A stretch of 64,000 nucleotides of DNA. Source: Chitinophaga sp. CF418 (GTDB lineage: Bacteria; Bacteroidota; Bacteroidia; Chitinophagales; Chitinophagaceae). Within the stretch, counting starts at the first letter, position 1. Each line of letters starts with the position of its first letter. Below, one piece after another: positions 1 to 9,025 of the stretch. The notes beneath the pieces are model-generated. The model had not been told where the DNA came from, did no database searches, and worked only from the letters and a program-made list of their open reading frames with translations. Where the stretch lies: assembly GCF_900142925.1 (NCBI RefSeq), contig NZ_FRCN01000017.1, positions 79,838 through 143,837 of the forward strand. Reading direction: 5' to 3'. The position numbers were made by a program, and so were the translations under genes.

Positions 1-939
1 CTTGAATCAATTAACTGGCTGCCGGCGAGGGCGCAGCCACTTTTCTCCTGGTTAAACAAACGGAACAACAGGAAGTTTGCAGGGAGCATTAAAGAAGCGC
101 TCACAACATTGGGCTTCACTGACGTTATCCTCTTCAATGATAACGATATTTTCCGTGGTTTTTACATGAAAGAATTGCTCAAACCGGCTACTTACATTTA
201 TTACAGCCGGGACTACCTGCTGGGCGTGGATTACTGGAAAAAACACGGAGAAAAACTGGAACCCCTGCATATCGCAAAAGCAGATGTAGCCCTGGCGAAC
301 TCCACCTATCTGACAGATATTCTTAAAAAATATAATCCGAACAGCTTTTATGTGGGGCAGGGATGCGATCTCTCCCTGTTTGACGTAACACAACATTATG
401 CTGTGCCTGCGGACCTGGCGAACATAAAAGGACCGCGAATAGGTTATGTGGGGTCATTGAATGCGCACCGGCTGGACCCGGCCATTATTGAGCATATTGC
501 CAGGGAAAAAAGTGACTGGTCAATAGTACTGGTCGGGCCGGAGGATGAGTATTTTCAGCAATCTGTACTGCACCAGCTGCCTAATGTATATTTCCTGGGC
601 CGGAAGGAGCTCAAAGACTTGCCGGCTTATATAAAGGCCTTTGATGTATGCATCAATCCACAGCAGGTGAACGTACTGACTGTAGGCAATTATCCACTAA
701 AAATAGACGAATACCTCGCTTTAGGGAAACCGGTGGTAGCAACCGCCACCAGGACAATGGAATATTTCGATTCACACACCTATCTTGCCCGGAATGCAAA
801 TGAGTATGTTACACTGATCAGCAAGGCGCTTTCAGAAGATAGTCCTGCCCTGCAGGAAAAGCGCATTGCCTTTGCCCGCTCACATAGCTGGGAAAACTCC
901 GTAACAGCCATTTATGAGGCAATATTAAATACCGCATGA
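1..939 (+). CDS. Glycosyltransferase, GT-B fold (GT1/GT4 type), 5' end cut off
   Basis: The frame is open to the left edge without a stop, so the start lies outside the window and at least 312 residues are present. The visible part covers the end of the N-terminal Rossmann half and a complete C-terminal half. It has the usual linker into the nucleotide-sugar domain (IGYVGSLNAHRLDP), a central VLVGPEDEYF strand, and the late segment PLKIDEYLALGKPVVAT, where the conserved Glu of the GT4 sugar-nucleotide site is expected. It should transfer a sugar onto a lipid-linked EPS repeat unit in the cytoplasm. The next gene, an acetyltransferase, starts 4 bases after the stop, so they are probably co-transcribed. 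An in-frame TTG at 109 is not needed as a start because the homologous sequence continues upstream of it. Donor and acceptor cannot be read from sequence. Confidence 0.85.
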   Translation, partial: LESINWLPARAQPLFSWLNKRNNRKFAGSIKEALTTLGFTDVILFNDNDIFRGFYMKELLKPATYIYYSRDYLLGVDYWKKHGEKLEPLHIAKADVALANSTYLTDILKKYNPNSFYVGQGCDLSLFDVTQHYAVPADLANIKGPRIGYVGSLNAHRLDPAIIEHIAREKSDWSIVLVGPEDEYFQQSVLHQLPNVYFLGRKELKDLPAYIKAFDVCINPQQVNVLTVGNYPLKIDEYLALGKPVVATATRTMEYFDSHTYLARNANEYVTLISKALSEDSPALQEKRIAFARSHSWENSVTAIYEAILNTA

Positions 940-943
940 CCAG

Positions 944-1573
944 ATGAGCACATTATTAAGCCTGAAAGAAAAGATCAAAAGTAATCCTGGCCTCAAACAA
1001 TTTGCGCACCGCATGATAATGCCCAAGGGGCAGGCCAGGCCCCGTTTATGGGTAAGACTGGTGGTGAACCGCTTTGTACATAAAAGAGGGAAAGGCGCTA
1101 TAGTGCGCCGTTATACCCGGCTGGACGTATTCCCCTTCAATAACTTTACACTGGGCGCTAAGTCCATCATTGAGGATTTCGCCACCGTCAATAACGGGAT
1201 GGGCGATGTAATTATCGGCAACAATGTACAGGTGGGTATGGGAAATGTGCTGATAGGTCCCGTTACTATTGGCGACAATGTGATCATTGCTCAGAATGTG
1301 GTGATGTCGGGACTCAATCATGGCTACCAGGATATTACTGTTCCCATTGGCATGCAGCCTTGTACAACGGGAGAGATCAACATTGGCGCCGACAGCTGGA
1401 TCGGTGCAAATGCCGTGATCACTGCGGGCACAAAAATAGGAGAACATGCCGTGGTAGCAGCGGGTAGCGTTGTTACCAGGAATGTTCCCCCATTCAGCAT
1501 TGTAGCCGGGAATCCTGCAAGAATCATCAAGCAGTATAACCCGGCTACAAAATTGTGGGAAAAGGTCCCCTGA
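944..1573 (+). CDS. Left-handed beta-helix (hexapeptide) O-acetyltransferase, WcaF/Maa-like
   Basis: The protein has 209 residues. From about residue 65 to 190 it shows hexapeptide repeats of the [LIV]GxxxV type (VIIGNNVQVG, VTIGDNVIIA, INIGADSWIGANAVIT, TKIGEHAVVAAGSVVT) and ends in the family signature VAGNPARII. MSGLNHGYQD carries the His expected as catalytic base in acetyl-CoA-dependent sugar O-acetyltransferases. The basic N-terminal 60 residues are not part of the helix. It probably O-acetylates a sugar of the EPS repeat unit in the cytoplasm. It follows a glycosyltransferase by 4 bases and converges on a minus-strand gene only 4 bases away, leaving no room for a terminator. Serine acetyltransferase is less likely because the CysE N-terminal domain is missing. 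Confidence 0.85.
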   Translation: MSTLLSLKEKIKSNPGLKQFAHRMIMPKGQARPRLWVRLVVNRFVHKRGKGAIVRRYTRLDVFPFNNFTLGAKSIIEDFATVNNGMGDVIIGNNVQVGMGNVLIGPVTIGDNVIIAQNVVMSGLNHGYQDITVPIGMQPCTTGEINIGADSWIGANAVITAGTKIGEHAVVAAGSVVTRNVPPFSIVAGNPARIIKQYNPATKLWEKVP

Positions 1574-1577
1574 TCTC

Positions 1578-4500
1578 TTAATTAGCCTTTATAAACTTCG
1601 TACTCCATTTATAAGTGCTGTTCTTGTATGTGACCTGCAGGATGTATGTACCTGCTGGCAGAGATGATACATCCAGCGATTGCTGCAGGTTATCTCCTGC
1701 CGGCAGTACATAACTCTTCATGGCCTTACCCGACATATTGAAGATGGTAATAGTACCCTGTGTAGCGTCCTTCATACGTTGTTTTAAGTACAAGGTGCTG
1801 ACAACCGGGTTCGGATAAGTCGTGATCTCAGGGATGAACGGATCTCCATCCGCATCAAGCACGGTCACTTCGAAAGTAGAGCGGTTGCTCAGATTATTGG
1901 CATCGGTTACGATCAGTTCAAATACATAGCTGCCAGGGAATGTCATACCGGAGATCTTCGTGCTCTTCGCATTCGGAGCAGAGAAAACAGCCTGCAGCGG
2001 ACCATATACCTGTTTCCATGCGTAGGAAGTAATGGTGCTGTTAATAGCATAAGAGGCACTACCATCAGCATTCATGCTTTCTACCGGCAACTTAAGCGTC
2101 AGGTCGCCCTGCGTGCGGGCTACAGGCGCCTTATCATTATTATCGTCAGTTTTAGCCGGCAATACCTTTACTGTTATCTTGTCTGTGGCAGTAGCCTTGC
2201 TATTGTCTGTTACAGTCAGTTCGAACACATAAGTACCTTCTGTCAAATCAGACACCACATTGATGATCCCCTGTGAATTGGAGAAGTGAACATCTTTACC
2301 GGAAGTCTTCAGCCAGCGGTAGTTGGTGATCACGCCGTCTGCATCGGAAGAAGCTGCTCCGTTCAGGATGACACTGTTCACCGGCAATGTGATGGTTACA
2401 TCAGCACCGGCATTGGCAACAGGGGCTTTATTGGTAGCAGGAGCCGAACCTTTCACCACTACTCTCATTGTATCAGTATCGATCATATTATCATCGTCGG
2501 CAACGGTGAGCGTCAGTACATAAGTACCCTGTACCAGGTCTGTTGCCCTGGTAACAGCCACATTGGACTGTGTGAAGGTACCACCGGAAGGACCGCTCAG
2601 CTTCCTCCATGCATATTTTACGATCTTACCGTCTGCATCTTTGGAGGCACTTCCGTTCAGGTCTACTGTATTGTTTGGCAGTGTGATGGTCTGGTCAGGT
2701 CCGGCATTTGCAACAGGCGCTCTATCAGCCGGTGAAAGATTCACTCTCACCACCACGTTGGCAGTGCCTGTAGCGTTGTCGTCGTCGGTGACAGTCAGCG
2801 CGAATGTGTAGGTACCGCCTACCAGGCCTGTTACTGTCGTTTTAGCCTGGTTAGCACTGGTGACTACGCCACCGGCAGCAGGTCCGCTTATTTTCTTCCA
2901 CGCATATTTCACGATCTTACCGTCTGCATCTTTGGAAGCAGAACCGTCGAGCGTTACTGTACTGGTTGGTAATGTAATACTCTGCATGGTACCCGCAGTG
3001 GCCACTGGCGCCTTATTCGGTTGTGCAACAGGGTTTACAGTTACCGTCACATTTGCAGTAGCTGTTGCGTTATCATCATCAGTCACGGTCAGGGAGAATA
3101 CATAAGTACCAGTCACAAGACCTGTTGCCGTAGTTTTAGCTAAAGTAGCACTGGAGAATGTACCGCCAGCAGGACCACTTACTTTCTTCCAGGCGTATCT
3201 GGTGATCTTACCGTCAGCATCTTTGGAAGCTGAACCATCCAGCGCTGCTGTATTTACAGGCAGCGTAATGGTGGTATTGGCGCCTGCATTTGCTACAGGT
3301 GCTTTGTTAGCTGCCGCAGGATTTACTTTTACAATAATACTGTCTATGTCTGTAGCCGACTTGTTATCTGTAACGGTCAGTGTGAAGATGTAAGTACCCG
3401 CAGTCAGTCCGGTTACGCTAGTTGTAGCAGTTGCTGCATTAGTGATTGTTCCTCCGGCTGGTCCGGACAGTTTTGCCCATACATATTTGCTGATCTTACC
3501 ATCTGCATCTGTGGAAGCAGCGGCATCGAGTGTTACGGTATTTGTTGGCAGGGTGATGGTAATATCCTTACCGGCATTGGCCACCGGGTTATCGTTACCG
3601 TTGCCCGGACCAGCAGGTCCCTGGTACTCATAGGCGCCCACATCAAAGCCCTTGTTCACAGGGCGTTTGTTCCCGTCAAGGTCATCTGCCAGCCCCAGGT
3701 CTGCCACCGATTTACCTTCATCAATAGCTTTCGATTTACTTGCAAGGTGCAGATCGCCACCGGCAACGTTGACCACTAGCTTACCTGCATTTGCAGTGGT
3801 AGAGAACAGGTTATTGCCGTAGTCGAATTTAATATTCTGCGCTCCCCTGATGTAAATACCATCAGTAGGATAGCTGCCTCCCAAAGACTTCTCGATTATC
3901 AGGTTGTTGTACACCTTATGGCCGATAGTGGTCAGGTAAGCGTATATCTTAATACCGCTATTGCCGGTGTTATAGATCGTGTTATTGTAGATGTATGCGG
4001 TGACAGGTTCCAGGATCAGCTTATCTGCCACCTGGATACCTTCACCGTTCTCTACGTTGGAAACTGTATTATTGTATACATAAGAAATGCCGGATCCAAA
4101 TAAGGCAATACCAGGCAGATAACCATTGTCAACAACGTTATCATATAGCCTCACACGGGAGCCGCCCCCCATCAGCATGCCGTAGCTCTGTGCATCCAGT
4201 TTGTTGGTGCCATAGTTACGGACAACATTGTTGTGTACCCTATTGTCTCCCATATCTGCCATGGCTACCTGGATACCATCCTGGCCCATGTACTGGAGGT
4301 CATTGTCGTATACTTCCAGGTCTTGTATATGGTGGGATTTGATGCCTTTACAAAGGGCATAATCCATGATGTAGTGTGTGTTACCGATATAGAACCCTTC
4401 ATAGGCAGCATAGCGACCTTTGATATGGTGGATCTTTACATTTTTCATCAGGTATTTACCTTCCCAGAACTGAGGATTGTCGCACTCCTGGGTGGTCTTG

Positions 4501-5765
4501 GCTACTATAAAGGAGCCTACGTCGTGGATATAGAAGTTGTGGACGTCAATATCGGAGCTGCCTGAGCCCAGGTACATTCCCTGCATTTTAACACCAATCA
4601 GGTTCTGACCATTTACATCAAAGCCGTATTCAACACCGGGAGTACCGGAACCTGTGATATGCAGGTATTTGCCACCCATGATGCCGAAGGAAACATCTGT
4701 TTTCAGGGTCTTGATACCTGTTCTTACCACACCGCCGCAGTTGGTGATAACGATCGGTTTAGCGGCGGTACCTACCAGGTTACCCAGCTGTATGAACTCG
4801 TAGTCGCCCGCGGGAATACAGAGTGTATCACCCGGATTCAGTTTGAAGGCGCTCATGGCGTCCGTATAGTACATGCCAAAGCCGATGTTAGGCTTCGCCA
4901 TCACTTTCTTATTGCCTGAAGGAGGTGGAGCAGGCGGACTGGAAACAGGCGTCCCCTTCTCATACTGCAGCATCCACTCATATACATTCATGCCATTCTC
5001 CCTATAGTCAGGATCATAGGCTTTGGACCATGCATCATGTCCTTTTGCGTCGAAAATGGTGAGTTTGGGTTCAGGGTTTGGAGCCGGGGAATAAGCGTCA
5101 ATCATGGATACCCAGTCCCTGGAATATTGTGAAGGTACCATGGGGTCGTCTTCATTATGAAGGAACCACATCGGTACATCGTTTTTAGCTACTGTGTTGG
5201 GAGCTCTCGGTAGTTGTTTCGGGTTCATATTACCCGCAATAGGCACAACGGCAGCGGGGATCTGGGCATAGGAATCGCCTGCACTTGCAAAATCTTCCGT
5301 AACACCGCCTCCCATGCTCAAACCGGTTATATAGATACGTTTACTATCAATCCTGAATTTGCCTTTCAGATAGTTGATCAGGCTTAATACATCTACCGGG
5401 GCGGGAATTTTCTCAAACTGAGGAGCTGCTACAATAAATGAAAAAGATTTGCCTTTGACTTTAAATGAGGTGGGAAATGTTCCGTTTTCAATGAGCTTGG
5501 GTATGCCATTCCTCAGCACAGCCGGCAGCTGTGTAGTACCGTTTCCCAGTTCTCCTATCCCATGAATGAAGATCAGCAGTGGAAAAGATTCATTGCTGCC
5601 TGCATAGGATGGTGGAACGTATTCGTAATACCCCCCGGAATTTGTAACATTAGTTCCGGCTAATGATACCGCTTTCATTTGAGCGGTTGCGGCTAGCGTT
5701 GTGTACAGCATCACTGTAAGGCATACAGTGAACATTCTGAACAAAGTCGTGTACAAATGTTTCAT
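1578..5765 (-). CDS. Secreted multidomain protein: alpha/beta-hydrolase, beta-helix, six PKD domains, T9SS tail
   Basis: 1395 residues. A signal peptide ends near residue 29 (TLAATAQ). Residues 35-275 form an alpha/beta-hydrolase of the secreted carboxylesterase type, with HGIGELG after the first strand, nucleophile Ser150 in GLSMGG, probable acid Asp207 and His243. Residues 290-720 look like a right-handed parallel beta-helix (Asn-rich HNNVVRNYG, YNNTVSN, YNNTIYN turns) ending in a choice-of-anchor-like VGAYEYQG. Residues 725-1305 hold six PKD domains, each starting APVANAG-like and containing GSASKDADGKI-like segments. Residues 1308-1395 are a T9SS type A sorting domain (YPNPVVSTL). The protein should be exported and anchored or released at the surface. 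An esterase joined to a beta-helix fits modification or cleavage of the polysaccharide made by this locus; the substrate is inference. The hydrolase domain closely resembles the protein at 34100-34882. Confidence 0.85.
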   Translation of the reverse strand: MKHLYTTLFRMFTVCLTVMLYTTLAATAQMKAVSLAGTNVTNSGGYYEYVPPSYAGSNESFPLLIFIHGIGELGNGTTQLPAVLRNGIPKLIENGTFPTSFKVKGKSFSFIVAAPQFEKIPAPVDVLSLINYLKGKFRIDSKRIYITGLSMGGGVTEDFASAGDSYAQIPAAVVPIAGNMNPKQLPRAPNTVAKNDVPMWFLHNEDDPMVPSQYSRDWVSMIDAYSPAPNPEPKLTIFDAKGHDAWSKAYDPDYRENGMNVYEWMLQYEKGTPVSSPPAPPPSGNKKVMAKPNIGFGMYYTDAMSAFKLNPGDTLCIPAGDYEFIQLGNLVGTAAKPIVITNCGGVVRTGIKTLKTDVSFGIMGGKYLHITGSGTPGVEYGFDVNGQNLIGVKMQGMYLGSGSSDIDVHNFYIHDVGSFIVAKTTQECDNPQFWEGKYLMKNVKIHHIKGRYAAYEGFYIGNTHYIMDYALCKGIKSHHIQDLEVYDNDLQYMGQDGIQVAMADMGDNRVHNNVVRNYGTNKLDAQSYGMLMGGGSRVRLYDNVVDNGYLPGIALFGSGISYVYNNTVSNVENGEGIQVADKLILEPVTAYIYNNTIYNTGNSGIKIYAYLTTIGHKVYNNLIIEKSLGGSYPTDGIYIRGAQNIKFDYGNNLFSTTANAGKLVVNVAGGDLHLASKSKAIDEGKSVADLGLADDLDGNKRPVNKGFDVGAYEYQGPAGPGNGNDNPVANAGKDITITLPTNTVTLDAAASTDADGKISKYVWAKLSGPAGGTITNAATATTSVTGLTAGTYIFTLTVTDNKSATDIDSIIVKVNPAAANKAPVANAGANTTITLPVNTAALDGSASKDADGKITRYAWKKVSGPAGGTFSSATLAKTTATGLVTGTYVFSLTVTDDDNATATANVTVTVNPVAQPNKAPVATAGTMQSITLPTSTVTLDGSASKDADGKIVKYAWKKISGPAAGGVVTSANQAKTTVTGLVGGTYTFALTVTDDDNATGTANVVVRVNLSPADRAPVANAGPDQTITLPNNTVDLNGSASKDADGKIVKYAWRKLSGPSGGTFTQSNVAVTRATDLVQGTYVLTLTVADDDNMIDTDTMRVVVKGSAPATNKAPVANAGADVTITLPVNSVILNGAASSDADGVITNYRWLKTSGKDVHFSNSQGIINVVSDLTEGTYVFELTVTDNSKATATDKITVKVLPAKTDDNNDKAPVARTQGDLTLKLPVESMNADGSASYAINSTITSYAWKQVYGPLQAVFSAPNAKSTKISGMTFPGSYVFELIVTDANNLSNRSTFEVTVLDADGDPFIPEITTYPNPVVSTLYLKQRMKDATQGTITIFNMSGKAMKSYVLPAGDNLQQSLDVSSLPAGTYILQVTYKNSTYKWSTKFIKAN
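2100..3600 (-). repeat. Tandem coding repeats, six PKD modules of about 285 bp
   Basis: Near-identical DNA blocks recur inside the gene at 1578-5765, for example the segment encoding KDADGKI(V/T)KYAWKK around 2625, 2915 and 3210. Spacing is about 285-290 bases, matching one PKD domain. The middle units are more alike than the outer ones, as expected from recent unequal recombination or conversion. Confidence 0.75.
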
Positions 5766-6279
5766 CAGTCAGGTTTTTCAATTTATCATATATGGTGTGC
5801 CTCGAGGGGGTCAGCCCCTGTTTCTAAAAAAATGACAAAGCGATCAGTTGAAAATGGGTAAGTCACGCCGGATGTAATCGTGTACGTTGTCCCACAGAGG
5901 TCTCGTCAAGGTCGTCGTGATGGTCCGTTTACTCACCTGGTTCTTCATAAGGGCGTCTGATTATTGCTTGTGTGTCCCAATCATCTGATATTCTTCTACT
6001 TCTTAGATATTCTTCAAGATCCCGCGGCAAAGTACAATAATTTCACTATCAAATAGAATATTTTTTATATGTAATTATATTAATTAATAAAGCGTTATAA
6101 AAACTAATACGTAAGGAAATAGAAAATATAATATTGCCGGGGCCGGGTGAAATTAAATTTTGTCAGACATTTACATTATGGTAATATTGTAGCCACCGGA
6201 ATACACCTTTCCCCAATAATCTTATCCTGTACAAAGACCGCACAAGATTTCAATTCATTGGTTTTATATCAAAAAATAC
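5766..6279. other. Divergent intergenic region, 514 bp
   Basis: No gene is seen. The left part holds a GGGG-TCAG-CCCC hairpin (5807-5818) that would lie in the leader of the minus-strand T9SS gene. A possible minus-strand -7 box, TACTTTG, is at 6028-6034, with a TTG at 6050-6052; the 15-base spacing is short. Positions 6040-6130 are very AT-rich. No convincing -7 box was found for the plus-strand flippase. Confidence 0.5.
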
Positions 6280-7617
6280 ATGGGATTTAAATTATTATCG
6301 GTATTTAACAACAGGCATTTTCACTCCTTATTAGGTAATCTAGTCTCTGCTTTCCTGAACGTCCTATCATTTGCCATTCTTGTTCGTTTACTATCGCTTT
6401 CCGCTTTCGGGGAATGGGTATTGTTTATAGGCACTTACACGGTACTTGATCAGATCCGAACGGCATTGCTGCAATCGGGCATCATAAAATTCTATACCGG
6501 TGTAGATGAAGAAACCGGGCGGGAAGTTGCAGGCAGCGCATGGTACCTCGTGCTCATTTTAACGGGCATTTACCTGCTTTTAAATCTCATTGCAGGACTT
6601 ATACTATACAACTTTTTCGATGAAACCTGGCGCTTTTTTATGCGTTGGCTGGGCCTTATGATGGTGGTATCTGTTCCGTTCAATGTGGCCAGCTGGTTCC
6701 TGCAGGCGGAGCACCGTTTTGACAAGATATTGCAGATACGTTTCTGGCAGAACGGAGGCTTCCTGGTAGTAATAGTATTGTTTCACCTTTTCGGCACCGT
6801 TACCCTCCCCCACGTATTGGTTGCATACATGACGGGACTGGCGGCTACCAGCGGCTTTACGCTGATAAAAGGATGGACCAAGGTGCGTACGGTCGTACAC
6901 AGCACTAAAAAGCAGGTGATCATACTGGTAAAATACGGCTGGCTCATTGTAGGCAGCATGATCTCTTCCGGTTTCCTCAATTACTCAGATAATTTCCTGA
7001 TCCGTACCATGATCAGCCCCGCGGCAGTAGCTATTTACAGTATTCCGCAGAAGTTCATGGAGGTAATAGAGATCATCCTCCGCAGTTTTGTAGCTACAGC
7101 ACAGCCTACACTTTCCGGGGCAGCCAACAGGAATGACTGGCCGGAGGTATCACGGGCCTTCAGCCGCTATACGGGCGTTGTCAGCATTGTAATCATTCCT
7201 TTTATTATTGGCATGATCCTCTTTACCAAGCCCCTGATCATCATACTGGCAGGCCGTGCATACATACCTGCAACAGATGTGGTGCGCATCTTCCTGCTGT
7301 GTGCTTTTCTCTACCCTATTGATCGCTTTATCGGAGTGGCCCTGGATATGATCAACCGGCCCCTGACCAATTTCTATAAGAACTTCATAAAACTGGTGCT
7401 GAATATCATTGGCGATGTTGTCTTCATAGTGCTCTTCCACGATGTGCGCTGGGTAGCATTCGGTTCGCTGCTGAATATGATCATTTGTGTGGTGATAGGT
7501 TATTATATGCTGAAGAAATATGTGCCGTTCACGACGGGCGAGATTATCCGGTTAGGATGGGCGGAATGCCTGGTGATGTTAGAGAAGGTGAGCGGGAAAC
7601 TGCGGCTGGTGAAATAA
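6280..7617 (+). CDS. Polysaccharide flippase, Wzx/MATE-like (MVF/PST superfamily)
   Basis: The protein has 445 residues and is strongly hydrophobic with about 12 membrane segments spread over its length, the typical size and layout of Wzx-type flippases. It begins with the usual amphipathic segment and first helix (HSLLGNLVSAFLNVLSFAILVRLLS, residues 14-38, quoted in part: SALNVLS-like pattern) followed by an FGEWV turn. A second bundle starts near residue 230 (YGWLIVGSMISSGFLNYSD), matching the pseudo-two-fold symmetry of the family. It would move the undecaprenyl-linked repeat unit across the inner membrane. It stands alone on the plus strand between minus-strand genes and ends before a strong hairpin at 7628-7661. 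No other flippase is visible in the window, so it is probably the flippase of this locus. Confidence 0.85.
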   Translation: MGFKLLSVFNNRHFHSLLGNLVSAFLNVLSFAILVRLLSLSAFGEWVLFIGTYTVLDQIRTALLQSGIIKFYTGVDEETGREVAGSAWYLVLILTGIYLLLNLIAGLILYNFFDETWRFFMRWLGLMMVVSVPFNVASWFLQAEHRFDKILQIRFWQNGGFLVVIVLFHLFGTVTLPHVLVAYMTGLAATSGFTLIKGWTKVRTVVHSTKKQVIILVKYGWLIVGSMISSGFLNYSDNFLIRTMISPAAVAIYSIPQKFMEVIEIILRSFVATAQPTLSGAANRNDWPEVSRAFSRYTGVVSIVIIPFIIGMILFTKPLIIILAGRAYIPATDVVRIFLLCAFLYPIDRFIGVALDMINRPLTNFYKNFIKLVLNIIGDVVFIVLFHDVRWVAFGSLLNMIICVVIGYYMLKKYVPFTTGEIIRLGWAECLVMLEKVSGKLRLVK

Positions 7618-7627
7618 TTGTAGCAGG

Positions 7628-7661
7628 GTTGCCTGTTTCCTGACAGAAAGAAACAGGCAAC
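7628..7661. terminator. Bidirectional hairpin between convergent genes
   Basis: A perfect 12-bp stem (GTTGCCTGTTTC at 7628-7639, complement at 7650-7661) has a 10-base loop. It lies between the flippase stop (7617) and the lipoprotein stop (7684). There is no long T-run on either side, so function as a terminator rests on position and stem strength. Confidence 0.6.
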
Positions 7662-7683
7662 ATTGCTTATGAATTTATAACGA

Positions 7684-8790
7684 TCAGGGCGTGTCCATGC
7701 TCTGGATCAGCGCAACCAGGGCAGCCGGTGTTACCGGAGCCAGGGAGAAACTAATCGATACATAATTCTGACCACCCGGAGGCGTCGGAATATTGACAGG
7801 CAGTTTCTGCGCAAAGAAGCCACCATTGAGCGCCGTGATGGCCAGGAAAGTACCTGCCTGACCAATGGGCACAGAATTCTGATAACTTAGTAAACCCTGG
7901 CGACCAACTGGCGCATTCAGGATCACATTGTACAATTTCACAACCGTATTTACACCGGAAGGTTTGAAGAACAGCATGCAGGGCTCTTCACCACCGTAGC
8001 TGGTCTGTGTGGCAGGATTATAGAAGTTGGTAAAATAACCCAGTACCGTGGTTTTGGGGCCAGGCAGATTAGTTAAAGCGTCGCAATTTCTCCAGGTCAT
8101 CAGGCTGTCGAGACGGAAATTCAATGTGCTGGTAGAGCCGTCGAATAATGCGAATCCAGGCGCCGGATTCCAGGAAACACCCTGATTAGCGCTGGCTGCA
8201 ACAGGAATGGTTACAGGCTGATTCACATCATTGTAACCCGAAGTGGTGATAATAACAGACGTATCACCACCCCATAATGGTACACCATCCTGTCCGGGTC
8301 TTTTAGCAACGGGCACCTGCACGGCCACAGCACTGTCCACCCGCAATTTAAGATCCTGTCCTGCCTGGCTGGCACGTACGAAGAATTCTCCGTAAGAAGT
8401 AAGCTGGGCTCCACCATTGTTAGCTGTGGGTCTGCTGGCAAAGATCATGCTGCTGGGCTTTAAGATCTCCTTAATGACTATGTCTACAGTACCTGAAACC
8501 GGGCCACCACTCTGTGTGGTAAGAGAGTTCGGACTGATGGTGTAAACAGAACCTTGTTTGGTTTTGATTCTACCACCCTGTCTTCCGTCTACTTTGAAAA
8601 ATTCGTACTGGGGACCATTCTGCTGCAACAGCTTTGCCAACATGGCCCCGTCGGGATCTGTCTCGGCAGCTACAGCGGCAATCTCATTATGATTCTGAAG
8701 TCTGGCCTCTTTGGCTTCTTTCGAGCAGGATACAAAAGTGAGCGCGGCTACGCACAAGCCGCTCCATGTTCTGAGGGAAAAGGATTTCAT
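7684..8790 (-). CDS. Predicted lipoprotein of unknown function
   Basis: The protein has 368 residues. It starts with a lipoprotein signal (SLRTWSGLCVAALTFVSC); Cys22 in the lipobox would be lipidated, so it should sit in the outer or inner membrane facing the periplasm. The rest is beta-rich and soluble. Residues 75-130 (GGRIKTKQGSVYTISPNSL, GTVDIVIKEILKPSSMIFA) resemble modules of other Bacteroidota surface lipoproteins, but I do not recognise a named family. It stands alone on the minus strand between the flippase and the methyltransferase operon, from which it is separated by a terminator at 8964-8997. A role in EPS export or attachment is possible only by location. Confidence 0.7.
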   Translation of the reverse strand: MKSFSLRTWSGLCVAALTFVSCSKEAKEARLQNHNEIAAVAAETDPDGAMLAKLLQQNGPQYEFFKVDGRQGGRIKTKQGSVYTISPNSLTTQSGGPVSGTVDIVIKEILKPSSMIFASRPTANNGGAQLTSYGEFFVRASQAGQDLKLRVDSAVAVQVPVAKRPGQDGVPLWGGDTSVIITTSGYNDVNQPVTIPVAASANQGVSWNPAPGFALFDGSTSTLNFRLDSLMTWRNCDALTNLPGPKTTVLGYFTNFYNPATQTSYGGEEPCMLFFKPSGVNTVVKLYNVILNAPVGRQGLLSYQNSVPIGQAGTFLAITALNGGFFAQKLPVNIPTPPGGQNYVSISFSLAPVTPAALVALIQSMDTP

Positions 8791-8963
8791 CGTGGGTTTG
8801 TTTTAAGTTAGGGGTTTTCTGTCGGGGATAAAATTATTCATTATGGCTGCTGTAATATAGACACCTCAATATAACTTTCATGAATACTTATGCATATACG
8901 CATTCAAAACTGTTTTTATCTCAGGCAATTTGGCGTCCGCATTAAAACAGGGATCATCAAAGT

Positions 8964-8997
8964 GAAAAGGCCTCCAGGCCTTCGCCCGGAAGCCTTT
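8964..8997 (-). terminator. Terminator after the glycosyltransferase operon
   Basis: Read on the minus strand, AAGGCC-TGGA-GGCCTT is followed by TTC and a T-rich stretch. An alternative, larger pairing uses the GGCTTCC/GAAGGCC arms. It lies about 30 bases after the methyltransferase stop. Confidence 0.6.
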
Positions 8998-9025
8998 CGC
9001 TCCTTAAAAACAATCCTGTATTAGA

